From an uncultured Eggerthellaceae bacterium (GTDB lineage Bacteria > Actinomycetota > Coriobacteriia > Coriobacteriales > Eggerthellaceae): 35,355 nucleotides of DNA. How positions within the stretch are numbered: the first letter of the stretch is position 1; every line of letters begins with the position of its first letter. Both the position numbers and the translations under genes were made by a program. Below the pieces are notes generated by a model, which was not told the DNA's origin, did not search any database, and saw nothing but the letters and a program-made list of their open reading frames with translations. Below are positions 22,739-32,219 of the stretch, in pieces. Where the stretch lies: the NCBI GenBank assembly GCA_946618265.1, contig CAMOLA010000019.1:1-35355 (forward strand), in the 5' to 3' direction.

Positions 22739-22792
22739 AGTCTATGGGTACAACATGTCCTTTCCGTTTCAACCGCGTTTCCCAACGGTTAA
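22739..22792 (-). promoter_or_regulatory. GlnR-type operator and -10 box of the glnR promoter
   Basis: Read on the - strand: TTAAC (22788-22792), GAAAC (22777-22781), GAAAC (22766-22770) and GACAT (22755-22759), each at 6-nt spacing. Then come 10 nt and TAGACT (22739-22744). GACATGTT and ATAGACT are shared with the gltB promoter in identical register. A start near 22732 leaves a leader of about 105 nt. The site could also influence divergent pyrG. Confidence 0.83.
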
Positions 22793-22888
22793 AACTCAGG
22801 CGTTGCGTCTTCATCACCTGCCATCAAGCAGGCCCCGAACGACGCCAAATGTTAAATCGGCAAAATACCACCGAAAGTCCGAACGTAG

Positions 22889-24592
<1,704 letters not shown>

Positions 24593-24596
24593 GCGA

Positions 24597-24665
24597 GATG
24601 ATACGTTACCTCAGAGGTAGTGTATCATTTGAAATGATACACTACCTCTGAGGTAACGTATCATC
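24597..24665. repeat. Perfect 69-bp palindrome between pyrG and asnB
   Basis: Two identical 34-bp arms (24597-24630, 24632-24665) are separated by a single G. Each arm is itself a near-palindrome: GATAC-2nt-TACCTC, one base, GAGGTA-2nt-GTATC. It begins 4 nt past the pyrG stop and includes the asnB stop codon and the seven codons before it. The transcripts of both convergent genes would fold into a very long hairpin, so a bidirectional terminator is likely. No T-tract follows. Confidence 0.9.
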
Positions 24666-26738
24666 TTCAATGAAATAGACGCGGTACCAGACGAGGAATG
24701 AGTAGACGATCCAGATGCGCCGCGAATTGTCGGTCGCGCCGCTACGATGTTCTTCCAGGAGGCGCATCAGCGCATCGGAATCGAAGAATTCCGCAGCTTC
24801 GTTGCTCGAAAACGCCTCGCCGATCTTGTTGAAGTAGCGATCTTCGCGTAACCACGATGCAAGCGGTACGGGAAAGCCGAGCTTCTGCTTCTGCGCCCAT
24901 TCGCGCGGAACGGCACGCTGCGCGGCTTCTCGCAGGACGACTTTCGTCTGTTGTTCCGTGATGTTGAGCGAAGCCGGTATGCTGGCCGCAACGCGAAACA
25001 CCTCGCGGTCGAGAAACGGCACGCGAGATTCCAGCGAATGGGCCATCGCCATCTTGTCGGTTTTCAGGAGGATGTCTCCCGCAAGCCAGAACCACAGGTC
25101 GACATGCTGCATGCGCGCAAACGCCGGCTGGCCCGCCACTTCCTCGTACACGGGCGCCACCAGCTGCTGAGGCGTTGGAATGCCTGCGGCCCTGACGCGC
25201 GGCGCGTGTTCGCCAGCAGGCTTTCCCGCAGGAGAATCGCCGAGCCCGATTGCCTCCCGCGCGTCGAACGTCCCGCCGCATTCCGCCAGCCGCCTGCGCA
25301 CGTCGGCGCTCAGCAGCCGCTCTCGCTCTTCCGGAGAGAACGCCACGCCGTTTGCGTTCGTGTAATACCAATCCTCGACGTCCTCGGAGGCTCGCTCGAG
25401 GTAGTTTGCCCCGCGGCTGCCGACCGCGCGGAGCGCCTTGGCACCTGCACGCAGGAAAGATTTGGGCAGCTTGCTCGCATGCGCGCTTGCAAGCGGCGCC
25501 TGGTATACCCGATATCCCCCGAACAGCTCGTCGGCCCCCTCGCCCGACAACACGGCTTTCACGCGTCGGGAGGCAAGCTTGTCGACGAAGTACAGAGCGA
25601 CGGCGCTCGGGTCCGCCGACGGCTCGTCCATGTGCCATTGGACGAGCGGCACGACATCCCAAAACGCCTCTTCGGATATATGCTCCGAATCGTTTTCCAC
25701 GTCCAGCATGCCCGCGAGCTCGCGTGCCCACGACACCTCGTCGCGCTCGCCCTCGTACTCCGAAAAGCCCACGGTGAACGTCTTTATCGAACTGTTGACC
25801 TGCGACAGCAAGGCGGCAAGGTAGCTCGAGTCGATTCCGCTGGACAGGAACGACCCGACCTCCACGTCCGCCACGTTGTGGAAGCGCACTGATTCGCGCA
25901 TCGCGTTTTCCGTAGCATCGACCGCCTGCTCGAACGTGAGCTGCCCGGACTCGCACCGCTCCGGCTTCCAATACCGCTGCAGCTTTACGCCGCCATCCGC
26001 GTCCACGCGCAGCCAATGACCTTGCGGCAGCTTGAAAATGCCCTTGAAGAACGTCTCATGCAGCGCTGAGAACTGGAAGCAGAGAAACTGCGCGAGGGCG
26101 TTCTCGTTGAGCGCGCGTTCGTATGCGGGATGCTCCAAGATGCATTTGATTTCCGAGGCGAATATGAACTGCTTCCCTTGAACCGTGTAGTAGAACGGCT
26201 TTATGCCGAAGAAATCCCGCGCGCAGAACAGCTCTCGCGATTCGGCATTGTAGATGGCGAACGCGAACATGCCGCGCAGCCGGTCGAGCACCGCCTCAGC
26301 CCAGGAGATATACCCGACGAGCACGACCTCCGTGTCGGAATCGGTGATGAAGACGTATCCCAGCGCTTCGAGCTCTTCGCGGAGCTCCCGGTAGTTGTAC
26401 ACCTCTCCGTTGTACACGATCGACCACATACCGCGCTCGTGCGACGAGGTAGGGCCCCAATCGGGCGCTATTGCGGCCGCGGCGCCACGCGCGTGATCGA
26501 AAACGCGCGCCTCGGACCAGATCGCCGAGCTAGCATCGCCAGTCGCGCGAACCATAGGCTGCCCGCCTCCTGCGAAATCGATGAGCGAAAGCCGTCGATG
26601 CCCGAGCGCAACGCCATCTTCTACGTAACGGCCTTCGCCATCTGGGCCCCGATGCGCCATCACGTCGCACATGGCCTTCAGCGTTGCGTAGTCTTCCTCG
26701 CTGCCAGTCGCTCCCGTAAATCCGCATATGCCGCACAT
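24642..26738 (-). CDS. asnB: Asparagine synthetase (glutamine-hydrolysing)
   Basis: The 698-residue enzyme converts aspartate, ATP and glutamine to asparagine. The N-terminus MCGICGFTG gives class II nucleophile Cys2 and fixes ATG 26738, which has AAGGAG upstream. The glutaminase domain contains RRLSLIDFAGGGQPM and YNGEVYNYRELR. Between them is an insertion of roughly 40 residues not found in typical AsnB. The synthetase domain has the pyrophosphate loop SFLSSGIDSSYLAALL. A second Pro/Ala-rich insertion sits near 540-570. The last residues (DDTLPQR) are encoded inside the 69-bp palindrome. It is longer than the usual 550-640 residues. It is monocistronic, convergent with pyrG and divergent from a small unknown gene. 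Confidence 0.94.
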   Translation of the reverse strand: MCGICGFTGATGSEEDYATLKAMCDVMAHRGPDGEGRYVEDGVALGHRRLSLIDFAGGGQPMVRATGDASSAIWSEARVFDHARGAAAAIAPDWGPTSSHERGMWSIVYNGEVYNYRELREELEALGYVFITDSDTEVVLVGYISWAEAVLDRLRGMFAFAIYNAESRELFCARDFFGIKPFYYTVQGKQFIFASEIKCILEHPAYERALNENALAQFLCFQFSALHETFFKGIFKLPQGHWLRVDADGGVKLQRYWKPERCESGQLTFEQAVDATENAMRESVRFHNVADVEVGSFLSSGIDSSYLAALLSQVNSSIKTFTVGFSEYEGERDEVSWARELAGMLDVENDSEHISEEAFWDVVPLVQWHMDEPSADPSAVALYFVDKLASRRVKAVLSGEGADELFGGYRVYQAPLASAHASKLPKSFLRAGAKALRAVGSRGANYLERASEDVEDWYYTNANGVAFSPEERERLLSADVRRRLAECGGTFDAREAIGLGDSPAGKPAGEHAPRVRAAGIPTPQQLVAPVYEEVAGQPAFARMQHVDLWFWLAGDILLKTDKMAMAHSLESRVPFLDREVFRVAASIPASLNITEQQTKVVLREAAQRAVPREWAQKQKLGFPVPLASWLREDRYFNKIGEAFSSNEAAEFFDSDALMRLLEEHRSGATDNSRRIWIVYSFLVWYRVYFIEDDTLPQR

Positions 26739-26765
26739 CGTGCCGCTCCTTCCACTCGAAACGGA

Positions 26766-26771
26766 ATTGTA
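26766..26771 (-). promoter_or_regulatory. Possible -10 box for asnB
   Basis: TACAAT on the - strand lies 27 nt before the asnB ATG. No convincing -35 is present at standard spacing. The GlnR-type register used at gltB and glnR is not kept here, so regulation of asnB by GlnR cannot be claimed. Confidence 0.35.
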
Positions 26772-26900
26772 TTCGAGCAGGGATTCCGCAAGTGAACCCG
26801 CAAGCGTTTCTTGCGCGAACGGAAACATGGATTTAATTGCCCTGCAATAATCCACGCTCGTTAATGCAATGGAGTGCCGCAACGCACCTGCAATCGCGCC

Positions 26901-26906
26901 TATAAT
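26901..26906 (+). promoter_or_regulatory. Possible -10 box of the small unknown gene
   Basis: A perfect TATAAT lies 53 nt upstream of the ATG at 26960, with no clear -35 hexamer. It supports the view that the short gene is real. Confidence 0.4.
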
Positions 26907-26959
26907 TGGGAAAGCGCGTTTCCACGCTCGCCATGACCGCAGCCGTTCCAGGAGCATGC

Positions 26960-27238
26960 ATGAAAAACATATCGATAGAGGACCGCTTCCACGGAACCTG
27001 CATCCTGACCATTCTTCATCTTCGCCGCGCCGCAAAATCCAACGACCTCGAAGCAGGCTTCGATGCTGCGCGGAACATGCGGATGCTCTCGCTCGACAAC
27101 GAGAAGTTCATCCGAGAATGCCTGGCCATGGACGAGTCGATCCAAGCTGGAACGCTCCGCACGCAACCCGTAACCGAGGACCGCATCAAAGAGCTCCAAG
27201 CCTGCGTCCTCCGCCTCAACACCGCCGACCCCGCCTAG
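26960..27238 (+). CDS. Small protein of unknown function
   Basis: This 92-residue protein begins MKNISIEDRFHGTCILTILHL and is predicted to be soluble and largely helical, with no membrane span or signal peptide. I recognise no family. The ATG is chosen because AGGAG stands 5 nt upstream; an in-frame start 18 codons earlier has no ribosome-binding site and overlaps the TATAAT at 26901. It is divergent from asnB and followed by a repeat-rich non-coding region. Two cysteines (in HGTCIL and FIRECLAM) and a third in LQACVLRL are not arranged as a metal site. Confidence 0.65.
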   Translation: MKNISIEDRFHGTCILTILHLRRAAKSNDLEAGFDAARNMRMLSLDNEKFIRECLAMDESIQAGTLRTQPVTEDRIKELQACVLRLNTADPA

Positions 27239-27267
27239 CCCCCATTTAATCGCGTAACTGCTTCGTA

Positions 27268-27327
27268 CAGACCGAAAGGGAGACTGCCTTTCGGTCACAG
27301 ACCGTCGGGGAGACTCCCCTTCGGTCA
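27268..27327. repeat. Two tandem 30-bp hairpin repeats
   Basis: Units 27268-27297 and 27298-27327 share the frame CAGACCG..GGGAGACT..CC.TTCGGTCA with no spacer, and a partial third copy (CAG) follows. Unit 1 folds as a perfect 10-bp stem GACCGAAAGG/CCTTTCGGTC. Unit 2 folds as GACCG/CGGTC with inner GGGGA/TCCCC. The differences between units preserve pairing, which suggests selection for RNA or DNA structure. They lie 29 nt past the small gene and could serve as its terminator. Confidence 0.7.
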
Positions 27328-27353
27328 CAGAATGTTTCAACCAAGGCAGCGCA

Positions 27354-27559
27354 GGGCCTCGGCGGGGGACGCCCCCTGCGGGGCTCTCGAGAGCGCCGCC
27401 GGAGAACCGCGCCCACAAGAGCGCGGCTATGCGGGTGAGGCGAGGGAGAGATGCTGTGGGAGGGCCACTCGCGCGCCTCCATCAAGCCGCGTTCCTAGCG
27501 CGGTTCGCAGGCGGGAAAAGCGAGCCGGGCCCCGCAGGGGGCATCCCCCGCCGAGGCCC
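27354..27559. repeat. 206-bp structured non-coding block bounded by 31-bp inverted repeats
   Basis: The end arms 27354-27384 and 27529-27559 are inverted copies with one mismatch, and each is itself GC-rich and self-complementary (CGGGGGA.GCCCCC). The interior contains further small stems, such as CCGCGC/GCGCGG near 27406 and CCGCG/CGCGG near 27488. It contains no credible gene. It could be a MITE-like element or a structured RNA. The surrounding gap (27239-27621) holds only this and the tandem hairpins. Confidence 0.6.
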
Positions 27560-27621
27560 GGACAGACAATGATTTCGCACAGACCCGGAAGGACGTGCTT
27601 AACTCCGCGCAATCGAGCAGT

Positions 27622-30000
27622 TTAGGCTGGCTTCACCACGTTGATCGCGACGGCGCTGAAGGTCACGTTTTCGTCGGAAGCGACGGTATCGACCTTGTGG
27701 TTGGCCTTGAAGCCCTGGTCCGCCTCCACTTCGAACTCGTCCACGATCTCGGGCTCGCTGAATCCGGCTGCCGCAAGCTTCTCGAAGAACTCTTCTTGCG
27801 TGCGTGCCGCCTGGATGCTGTTGCCGATGTTGCGCGCCTTGGAGACGACCGCCTCATCGCGGGATGCGCTCGCGAAGATCGTTTCGCAGATGAGCAATCC
27901 GCCCGGCTTCAGCACGCGGTAAAACTCGGAGAGCGCCTTCGCCTCGTCGTACACGAGCGTCATGACGTTGTTGATGTAGACGACATCGACCGAGCTGTTG
28001 CCGATTCCGCCGGCCATGAGGTCTTCGGGATAGGCCACGTGGAATTCCATGTTGGATTCCTTGAGGTGGTTCTTCCTCAGGGCGGGCACGACACCGTCCT
28101 CCGCATCGGCAATGTAGCTCGGCGACCAGTCCACGCCGATTACGCGGCCTTCGGCACCGACCATCGACGACATCTTGTAGACGCCCTTGCCACGGCGGCA
28201 GCACACGTTGAGCACGCGCTTGCCCTTCAGGCCCGGCAAGGTCATCCGCGACATGCTGGCGAATCCCCACTCGAACTGCTTGCCGTTGTAGTAGCGGGCA
28301 AGCTGGTCTTCGCCGAAATCGCGGGCGGCCGAACCTGCGAGGTTCGCTTCGCTCGCGCTGCTATGCGTCGCGCTGCCGTCAGTCGCCGCTGCCGCCGCTT
28401 TGGGCGAAGCCGTGCGGGAAAGCCCCGCCGCGCTGCCCATGTCGAACGAGTTGTTCTCGAGGACCTGCGAGCTCTTGATCTCGTCCTCGATATCACCCAG
28501 CTCGCGCATGCGGTCCGAAAGGTTCTTGCGGGCTTCGTCGACTTGCAGCTCGTCGTTGTGGGCGTAATAGCGCTCGTTGCCGTAATGCGCGATGAACTGC
28601 GTGGTCGTGGCACGCGTCGTGAGCTCGGCCATGAACACCAGCATCTCGCGGTTGTTGCCGTAGCATTTCTCGATGAACGCAAACGCGTTGTCCATGCATT
28701 TCTGGGCGTTGTCAACAAGAGGTTGAATGGCGTCGACTTCGACGCGGTATGCAGCATTGACCGTATCGAAGGCCTCGGGGCCCTGTTCTGTGCCAGCCAG
28801 CGTGCATGACGCGGCGATTTCGCGAACCTTGTTGATGACCAGGCGCTCCTTGCGCACGAACGAGGGCTTCGCCGTGCCGGCCGCCAGTTTGCGCGAAAGC
28901 GCCGCCTCGCGTTTCCGCATGGGGACGATGATCGCATCTTCGACGGAGCTGCCGGAAAGCAGTTCGGGCTTGGCCAGCCGCAGCTCGTCGCGGAGCTCGA
29001 CCACCACGCCTTCCTGGTCGAGCGCCTGCGCGCATTGCGTGGACAGCGCATCGAGGACCAGCCCGAGCAGCGCGACGCGCTCGTCGAACGCCGCGTTCGT
29101 CGCGCGCTGCACGATCTCGTCGTCCATGCTGCCTTCGAGGATGCGGCCGATTTGATAGTCGCTGCGATACTTGTCGAACAGCTCGTAGTAGACCGAGAAC
29201 TTGTCGGCGATGTCGTCATCGCGCAGGAACTGCACGAACAGCTCGCGATCGCATTTCTTGCCCAGCTTCTCGTACAGCGCGATGACTTCAGCCAGGTCTT
29301 CCCAGCCACGTGCCGTCACGAAGCTCTTGCCCCCGCCGGGCTTGGACTCCACCTTGTAGAAGCAGTCGGGCTTAGCCTCGAGGAACGTCGTGACGGCCGG
29401 ATGGATGCCCTTTTCCGACGCATAGCGCTTCCAGGCGCCGTAGTCGGGATCGACGTCGATTTCGCGCAAGCGGTCGAGCGTCACGATGTCGAACTCGTGG
29501 ACCGACTTGTTGTACTCCGGCGGATTGCCCGCGCACACGATGATCCAGTCCTCGGGGACGCGATGGCGCCCGAACGTCTTGAACTGAAGGAACTGCAGCA
29601 TCGAGGGGTACAGCGTCTCCGATACGCAGTTGATCTCGTCGAGGAACAAAATTCCCCGGTCTTGACCTGTCCGCTGCATGTAGTCGTACACAGCGCTCAC
29701 GATTTCGCTCATCGTGTATTCCGACGCCTCGTACTCGAAACCCTCGTACTCGCGATGGACGATGCGCGGCAGGCCAAGGGCGCTCTGGCGCGTGTGATGC
29801 GTCATGGAATACGACACGACGCCGATTTCGAGCTCCTGCGCGATTTGCTCGATGATCGCCGTCTTGCCGATTCCCGGCGCGCCCACGAGGAACATGGGTC
29901 GTTGCCGGGCCGGATCGATGACGTACATTCCCGCATCATCTTTCTGCAAGTACGCTTCGACGGTATCCTTTATCTGGTCTTTGGCTGTTGCTATGTTCAT
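27622..30000 (-). CDS. MoxR-like AAA+ ATPase fused to a C-terminal SAM-methyltransferase domain
   Basis: The 792-residue protein starts with a AAA+ module (about 1-260): Walker A GAPGIGKT at 40-47, Walker B ILFLDE at 117-122 and sensor GNPPEYN at 158-164, as in MoxR/dynein-related ATPases. A mostly helical middle region (about 261-515) and an Ala/Ser-rich linker (about 516-560) follow. Residues 565-792 form a class I methyltransferase-like fold (KRVLNVCCRRGKG, GVDWSPSYIADAE, VVYINNVMTLV, FYRVLKPGGLLICE). The SAM loop is unusual, NVCCRRGKG instead of DxGCGxG, so activity is uncertain. The substrate is unknown. ATG 30000 follows AAAGGA. It lies 54 nt after the VWA gene, its probable partner. 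Confidence 0.85.
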   Translation of the reverse strand: MNIATAKDQIKDTVEAYLQKDDAGMYVIDPARQRPMFLVGAPGIGKTAIIEQIAQELEIGVVSYSMTHHTRQSALGLPRIVHREYEGFEYEASEYTMSEIVSAVYDYMQRTGQDRGILFLDEINCVSETLYPSMLQFLQFKTFGRHRVPEDWIIVCAGNPPEYNKSVHEFDIVTLDRLREIDVDPDYGAWKRYASEKGIHPAVTTFLEAKPDCFYKVESKPGGGKSFVTARGWEDLAEVIALYEKLGKKCDRELFVQFLRDDDIADKFSVYYELFDKYRSDYQIGRILEGSMDDEIVQRATNAAFDERVALLGLVLDALSTQCAQALDQEGVVVELRDELRLAKPELLSGSSVEDAIIVPMRKREAALSRKLAAGTAKPSFVRKERLVINKVREIAASCTLAGTEQGPEAFDTVNAAYRVEVDAIQPLVDNAQKCMDNAFAFIEKCYGNNREMLVFMAELTTRATTTQFIAHYGNERYYAHNDELQVDEARKNLSDRMRELGDIEDEIKSSQVLENNSFDMGSAAGLSRTASPKAAAAATDGSATHSSASEANLAGSAARDFGEDQLARYYNGKQFEWGFASMSRMTLPGLKGKRVLNVCCRRGKGVYKMSSMVGAEGRVIGVDWSPSYIADAEDGVVPALRKNHLKESNMEFHVAYPEDLMAGGIGNSSVDVVYINNVMTLVYDEAKALSEFYRVLKPGGLLICETIFASASRDEAVVSKARNIGNSIQAARTQEEFFEKLAAAGFSEPEIVDEFEVEADQGFKANHKVDTVASDENVTFSAVAINVVKPA

Positions 30001-30054
30001 CGATCGTCCTTTCGGCTCGCAAACGCCTTATGTTCATGCCCCAAGAAAGCACGC

Positions 30055-31725
30055 CTAAAGGCTGCTCTTGAAACGGTTGATTCCCTCTTCGTCTATCACC
30101 ACGCGCATCGCCCAAGGCGGCACCGCCGGGATATGCTGGCTCCCATCGTCCATGAAGACGAACGCGGCATCGTAGTCGGGCGCATGGTCGGGGAACTGCC
30201 CCAAGCCATCGGTGAAATAGATGAGGCCCTTCATGTCCGGCAACTCTCCCCTGTTGCGCAGCTGGTCCACATAGGCGAATGCAGGACGGAAGTCGGTGCC
30301 CCCCAGACCCCTTATGAAGAATCCTTCCATGAAATCGTCCACATCGCGCAAATCCGAGATCTTGGTATCCGCCTGGACCTTGGCGTCGCATTGTATGACG
30401 TGGATGTTGACCGAATGGGCAAAGTCCTCGGCCTTCTTCATGACGCTGAACGTATGCTCGACGAACTTCTTCACCAGCTCGCCGTTGCACGATTCCGATG
30501 TGTCGATGCAGATGACGAAATCGCGGATGCGCTGCGTTTCCTTGTACTCGAGCGGTTCGACAAGCGGCATGTCTCCATACAGGTCGAGCCCGTAGGTGTA
30601 GAAGATGTAATCGTACTCGTCGTCGTTAATCTTCATCTCCTCTGACAGCATGGTGAATCGCCGGAGGAAATCGGAATAGTCGTAACGCTTGCGGTTGGCG
30701 ACCTGGAGGCTGGCGATGAGGCTGCCCGCCTCTTCGCCCCATTCCTTCGAAAACGTCTCGAGGTTCATCTCGATCTGTTTGGCTATCTCTTCCCAATCGC
30801 GTTCTTCCTGGGAGGTTTCGTCCTTGACTTCCTCCTCGGTGTCGCGCTCGCTCGACTGGCCGCGCCAATCGGCATCCGTGCTCTCGCCGCTCTCCTCGGC
30901 CTCTTCGCTCATGTCGTGAGCATCTTCCGACGAACCCTGCGCCTCCTCGTCGGCATTGTCGCTCGAGTCGGCGGCGTCGGAGTTCTCGACCTTCTGTTGC
31001 TCGGCTTCGGAAGGATCCGCCTCGCCGTCCATCTGCATTTCCCGCGGACCGTCCTCGGGCGCCGACTCGTCCGCCTCGTCGTCAGGGCGTGCCATCTCCT
31101 CGACATCGCCAGGCTGCTCCTCGGCTTTCTGCTTGGCATACGACGGCCATGCTTCGTGGTTATCGCGCTCGAAGAGCGCGTAGAGCTCGTTCATGCGGCT
31201 CGGCGAAAGCGTAGCCGCTCCCACGGGCGCCGTGAGGCTGTTCAAGAACAGCGCGTACAGCTTTCCCGGCGTGATGGCGCCGCAAAGCAACCTCAATTCC
31301 GAAAGCGCAGCCTTGCGCTCGCCGTCCATCTCGCTCTCGAACCTGCCGCCGCACATCTCCATGGCCACGCTCTCGGCGACGACGTCGCACGCGAGCCACC
31401 ACGCCTCGTGGCGCTTATGGTTCTCGTCGAACGGATGCCGGAAAATGCAGTGCAGGACGAGGTGCAGGTAATCGCGCACCGATTCGTGGAACCCGAAATC
31501 GAAGCGGCCGAGCACGGAAAACGGCTCGAACATCACCCACTTCCCGTCAGTCGCCAAGGCATAGCGCCCCGTTATGTGAACCGCCTCGGTGTTCATGCGC
31601 CAGAGGGCCAGGTCCAGGAACCGAAACTTCAGCATGAGCTGGATGCGGCATTCGTCTATGACATCTCGCGCAAGATTTTCAGCCCGCTCCCAGCGGGCTT
31701 GCTTTTGATCGACCACCTGCGTCAA
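30055..31725 (-). CDS. VWA-domain protein, DUF2201-like, partner of the AAA+ ATPase
   Basis: The 556-residue protein has three parts. Residues about 10-190 resemble the N-terminal domain of DUF2201 proteins, including a histidine cluster (HLVLHCIFRH, 88-97) that recalls a metallopeptidase HExxH motif but lacks the Glu. Residues 202-314 are strongly acidic and low in complexity. The C-terminal part (about 395-556) is a von Willebrand A-like domain with MIDAS motif DTSES at 408-412. MoxR ATPase/VWA gene pairs are a known class of metal-insertion or remodelling chaperones; what this pair acts on is unknown. The start is TTG 31725 behind GGGAGAG; no ATG fits as well. It is the first gene of a two-gene operon. 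Confidence 0.83.
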   Translation of the reverse strand: MTQVVDQKQARWERAENLARDVIDECRIQLMLKFRFLDLALWRMNTEAVHITGRYALATDGKWVMFEPFSVLGRFDFGFHESVRDYLHLVLHCIFRHPFDENHKRHEAWWLACDVVAESVAMEMCGGRFESEMDGERKAALSELRLLCGAITPGKLYALFLNSLTAPVGAATLSPSRMNELYALFERDNHEAWPSYAKQKAEEQPGDVEEMARPDDEADESAPEDGPREMQMDGEADPSEAEQQKVENSDAADSSDNADEEAQGSSEDAHDMSEEAEESGESTDADWRGQSSERDTEEEVKDETSQEERDWEEIAKQIEMNLETFSKEWGEEAGSLIASLQVANRKRYDYSDFLRRFTMLSEEMKINDDEYDYIFYTYGLDLYGDMPLVEPLEYKETQRIRDFVICIDTSESCNGELVKKFVEHTFSVMKKAEDFAHSVNIHVIQCDAKVQADTKISDLRDVDDFMEGFFIRGLGGTDFRPAFAYVDQLRNRGELPDMKGLIYFTDGLGQFPDHAPDYDAAFVFMDDGSQHIPAVPPWAMRVVIDEEGINRFKSSL

Positions 31726-31916
31726 CGCAAGTCTCTCCCATCTACGAAAATCGCTTCAAGCCATTAGTCATATGCCTGTATTCTACCTGTCCAGACATCT
31801 ATAACAGGGGACAAATCGCCACCATTGCATGGGGTCAGTTTCTATTCGCCCCCCAGCAGCCCAAATTTGTCGCAGGATGCTAAGCCACCCGCGCAGATGC
31901 AAGCTTCAATTCTCAT

Positions 31917-32076
31917 CTCCATGGTAGTCCGCCGTCGTCGCGGAGCCGCCCCGGGCGGGTGGGGTGTGAGCGATTCTGCAGGCACAAACTTGAATTATTC
32001 ATCTAGGCTAGCCGAAGCCAAGCGAACACCCCACCCGCCCGGGGCGGCTCCGCGTCGACGGCGGACTACCATGGAG
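31917..32076. repeat. 51-bp inverted repeat in a 494-nt non-coding region
   Basis: Arms 31917-31967 and 32026-32076 are reverse complements with a single mismatch, separated by 58 nt of AT-richer DNA. Each arm is GC-rich and itself contains a smaller dyad (GCCCCGGGC). No convincing gene is present between 31726 and 32219. The element could form a very long hairpin RNA, be a MITE, or be a bidirectional terminator after the LRR gene. No flanking direct repeat is obvious. Confidence 0.8.
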
Positions 32077-32219
32077 CTTCTCATAAGGGCAAACAGCGGT
32101 AATCCTTACTACCAGCTAGTGACCAGTACGGACAACCGAGCGCCCGACGAGAACGGCAATGAGTTCACTTGATTTCGATAGCGCCCATCGGGCGGCACAC
32201 CCAGCGCAATCGGGCAATC

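Noticed and set aside
26766..26819. GlnR-type box upstream of asnB
   Set aside because: Counting back 10 nt from TACAAT gives GAATC, then GTTCA and AACGC; only one unit fits, and the nearby GAAAC is out of register by two bases.
27268..27327. CRISPR array
   Set aside because: The two 30-bp units are directly adjacent with no spacers, and no cas genes are present.
27332..27625. 97-codon + strand open frame in the repeat block
   Set aside because: Composition is Arg/Pro-rich and follows the inverted repeats; there is no ribosome-binding site.
31825..32172. 115-codon + strand open frame across the 51-bp inverted repeat
   Set aside because: Its sequence mirrors the repeat arms (GGAAPGGWG, PPGAAPRRRR) and no family or ribosome-binding site is apparent.
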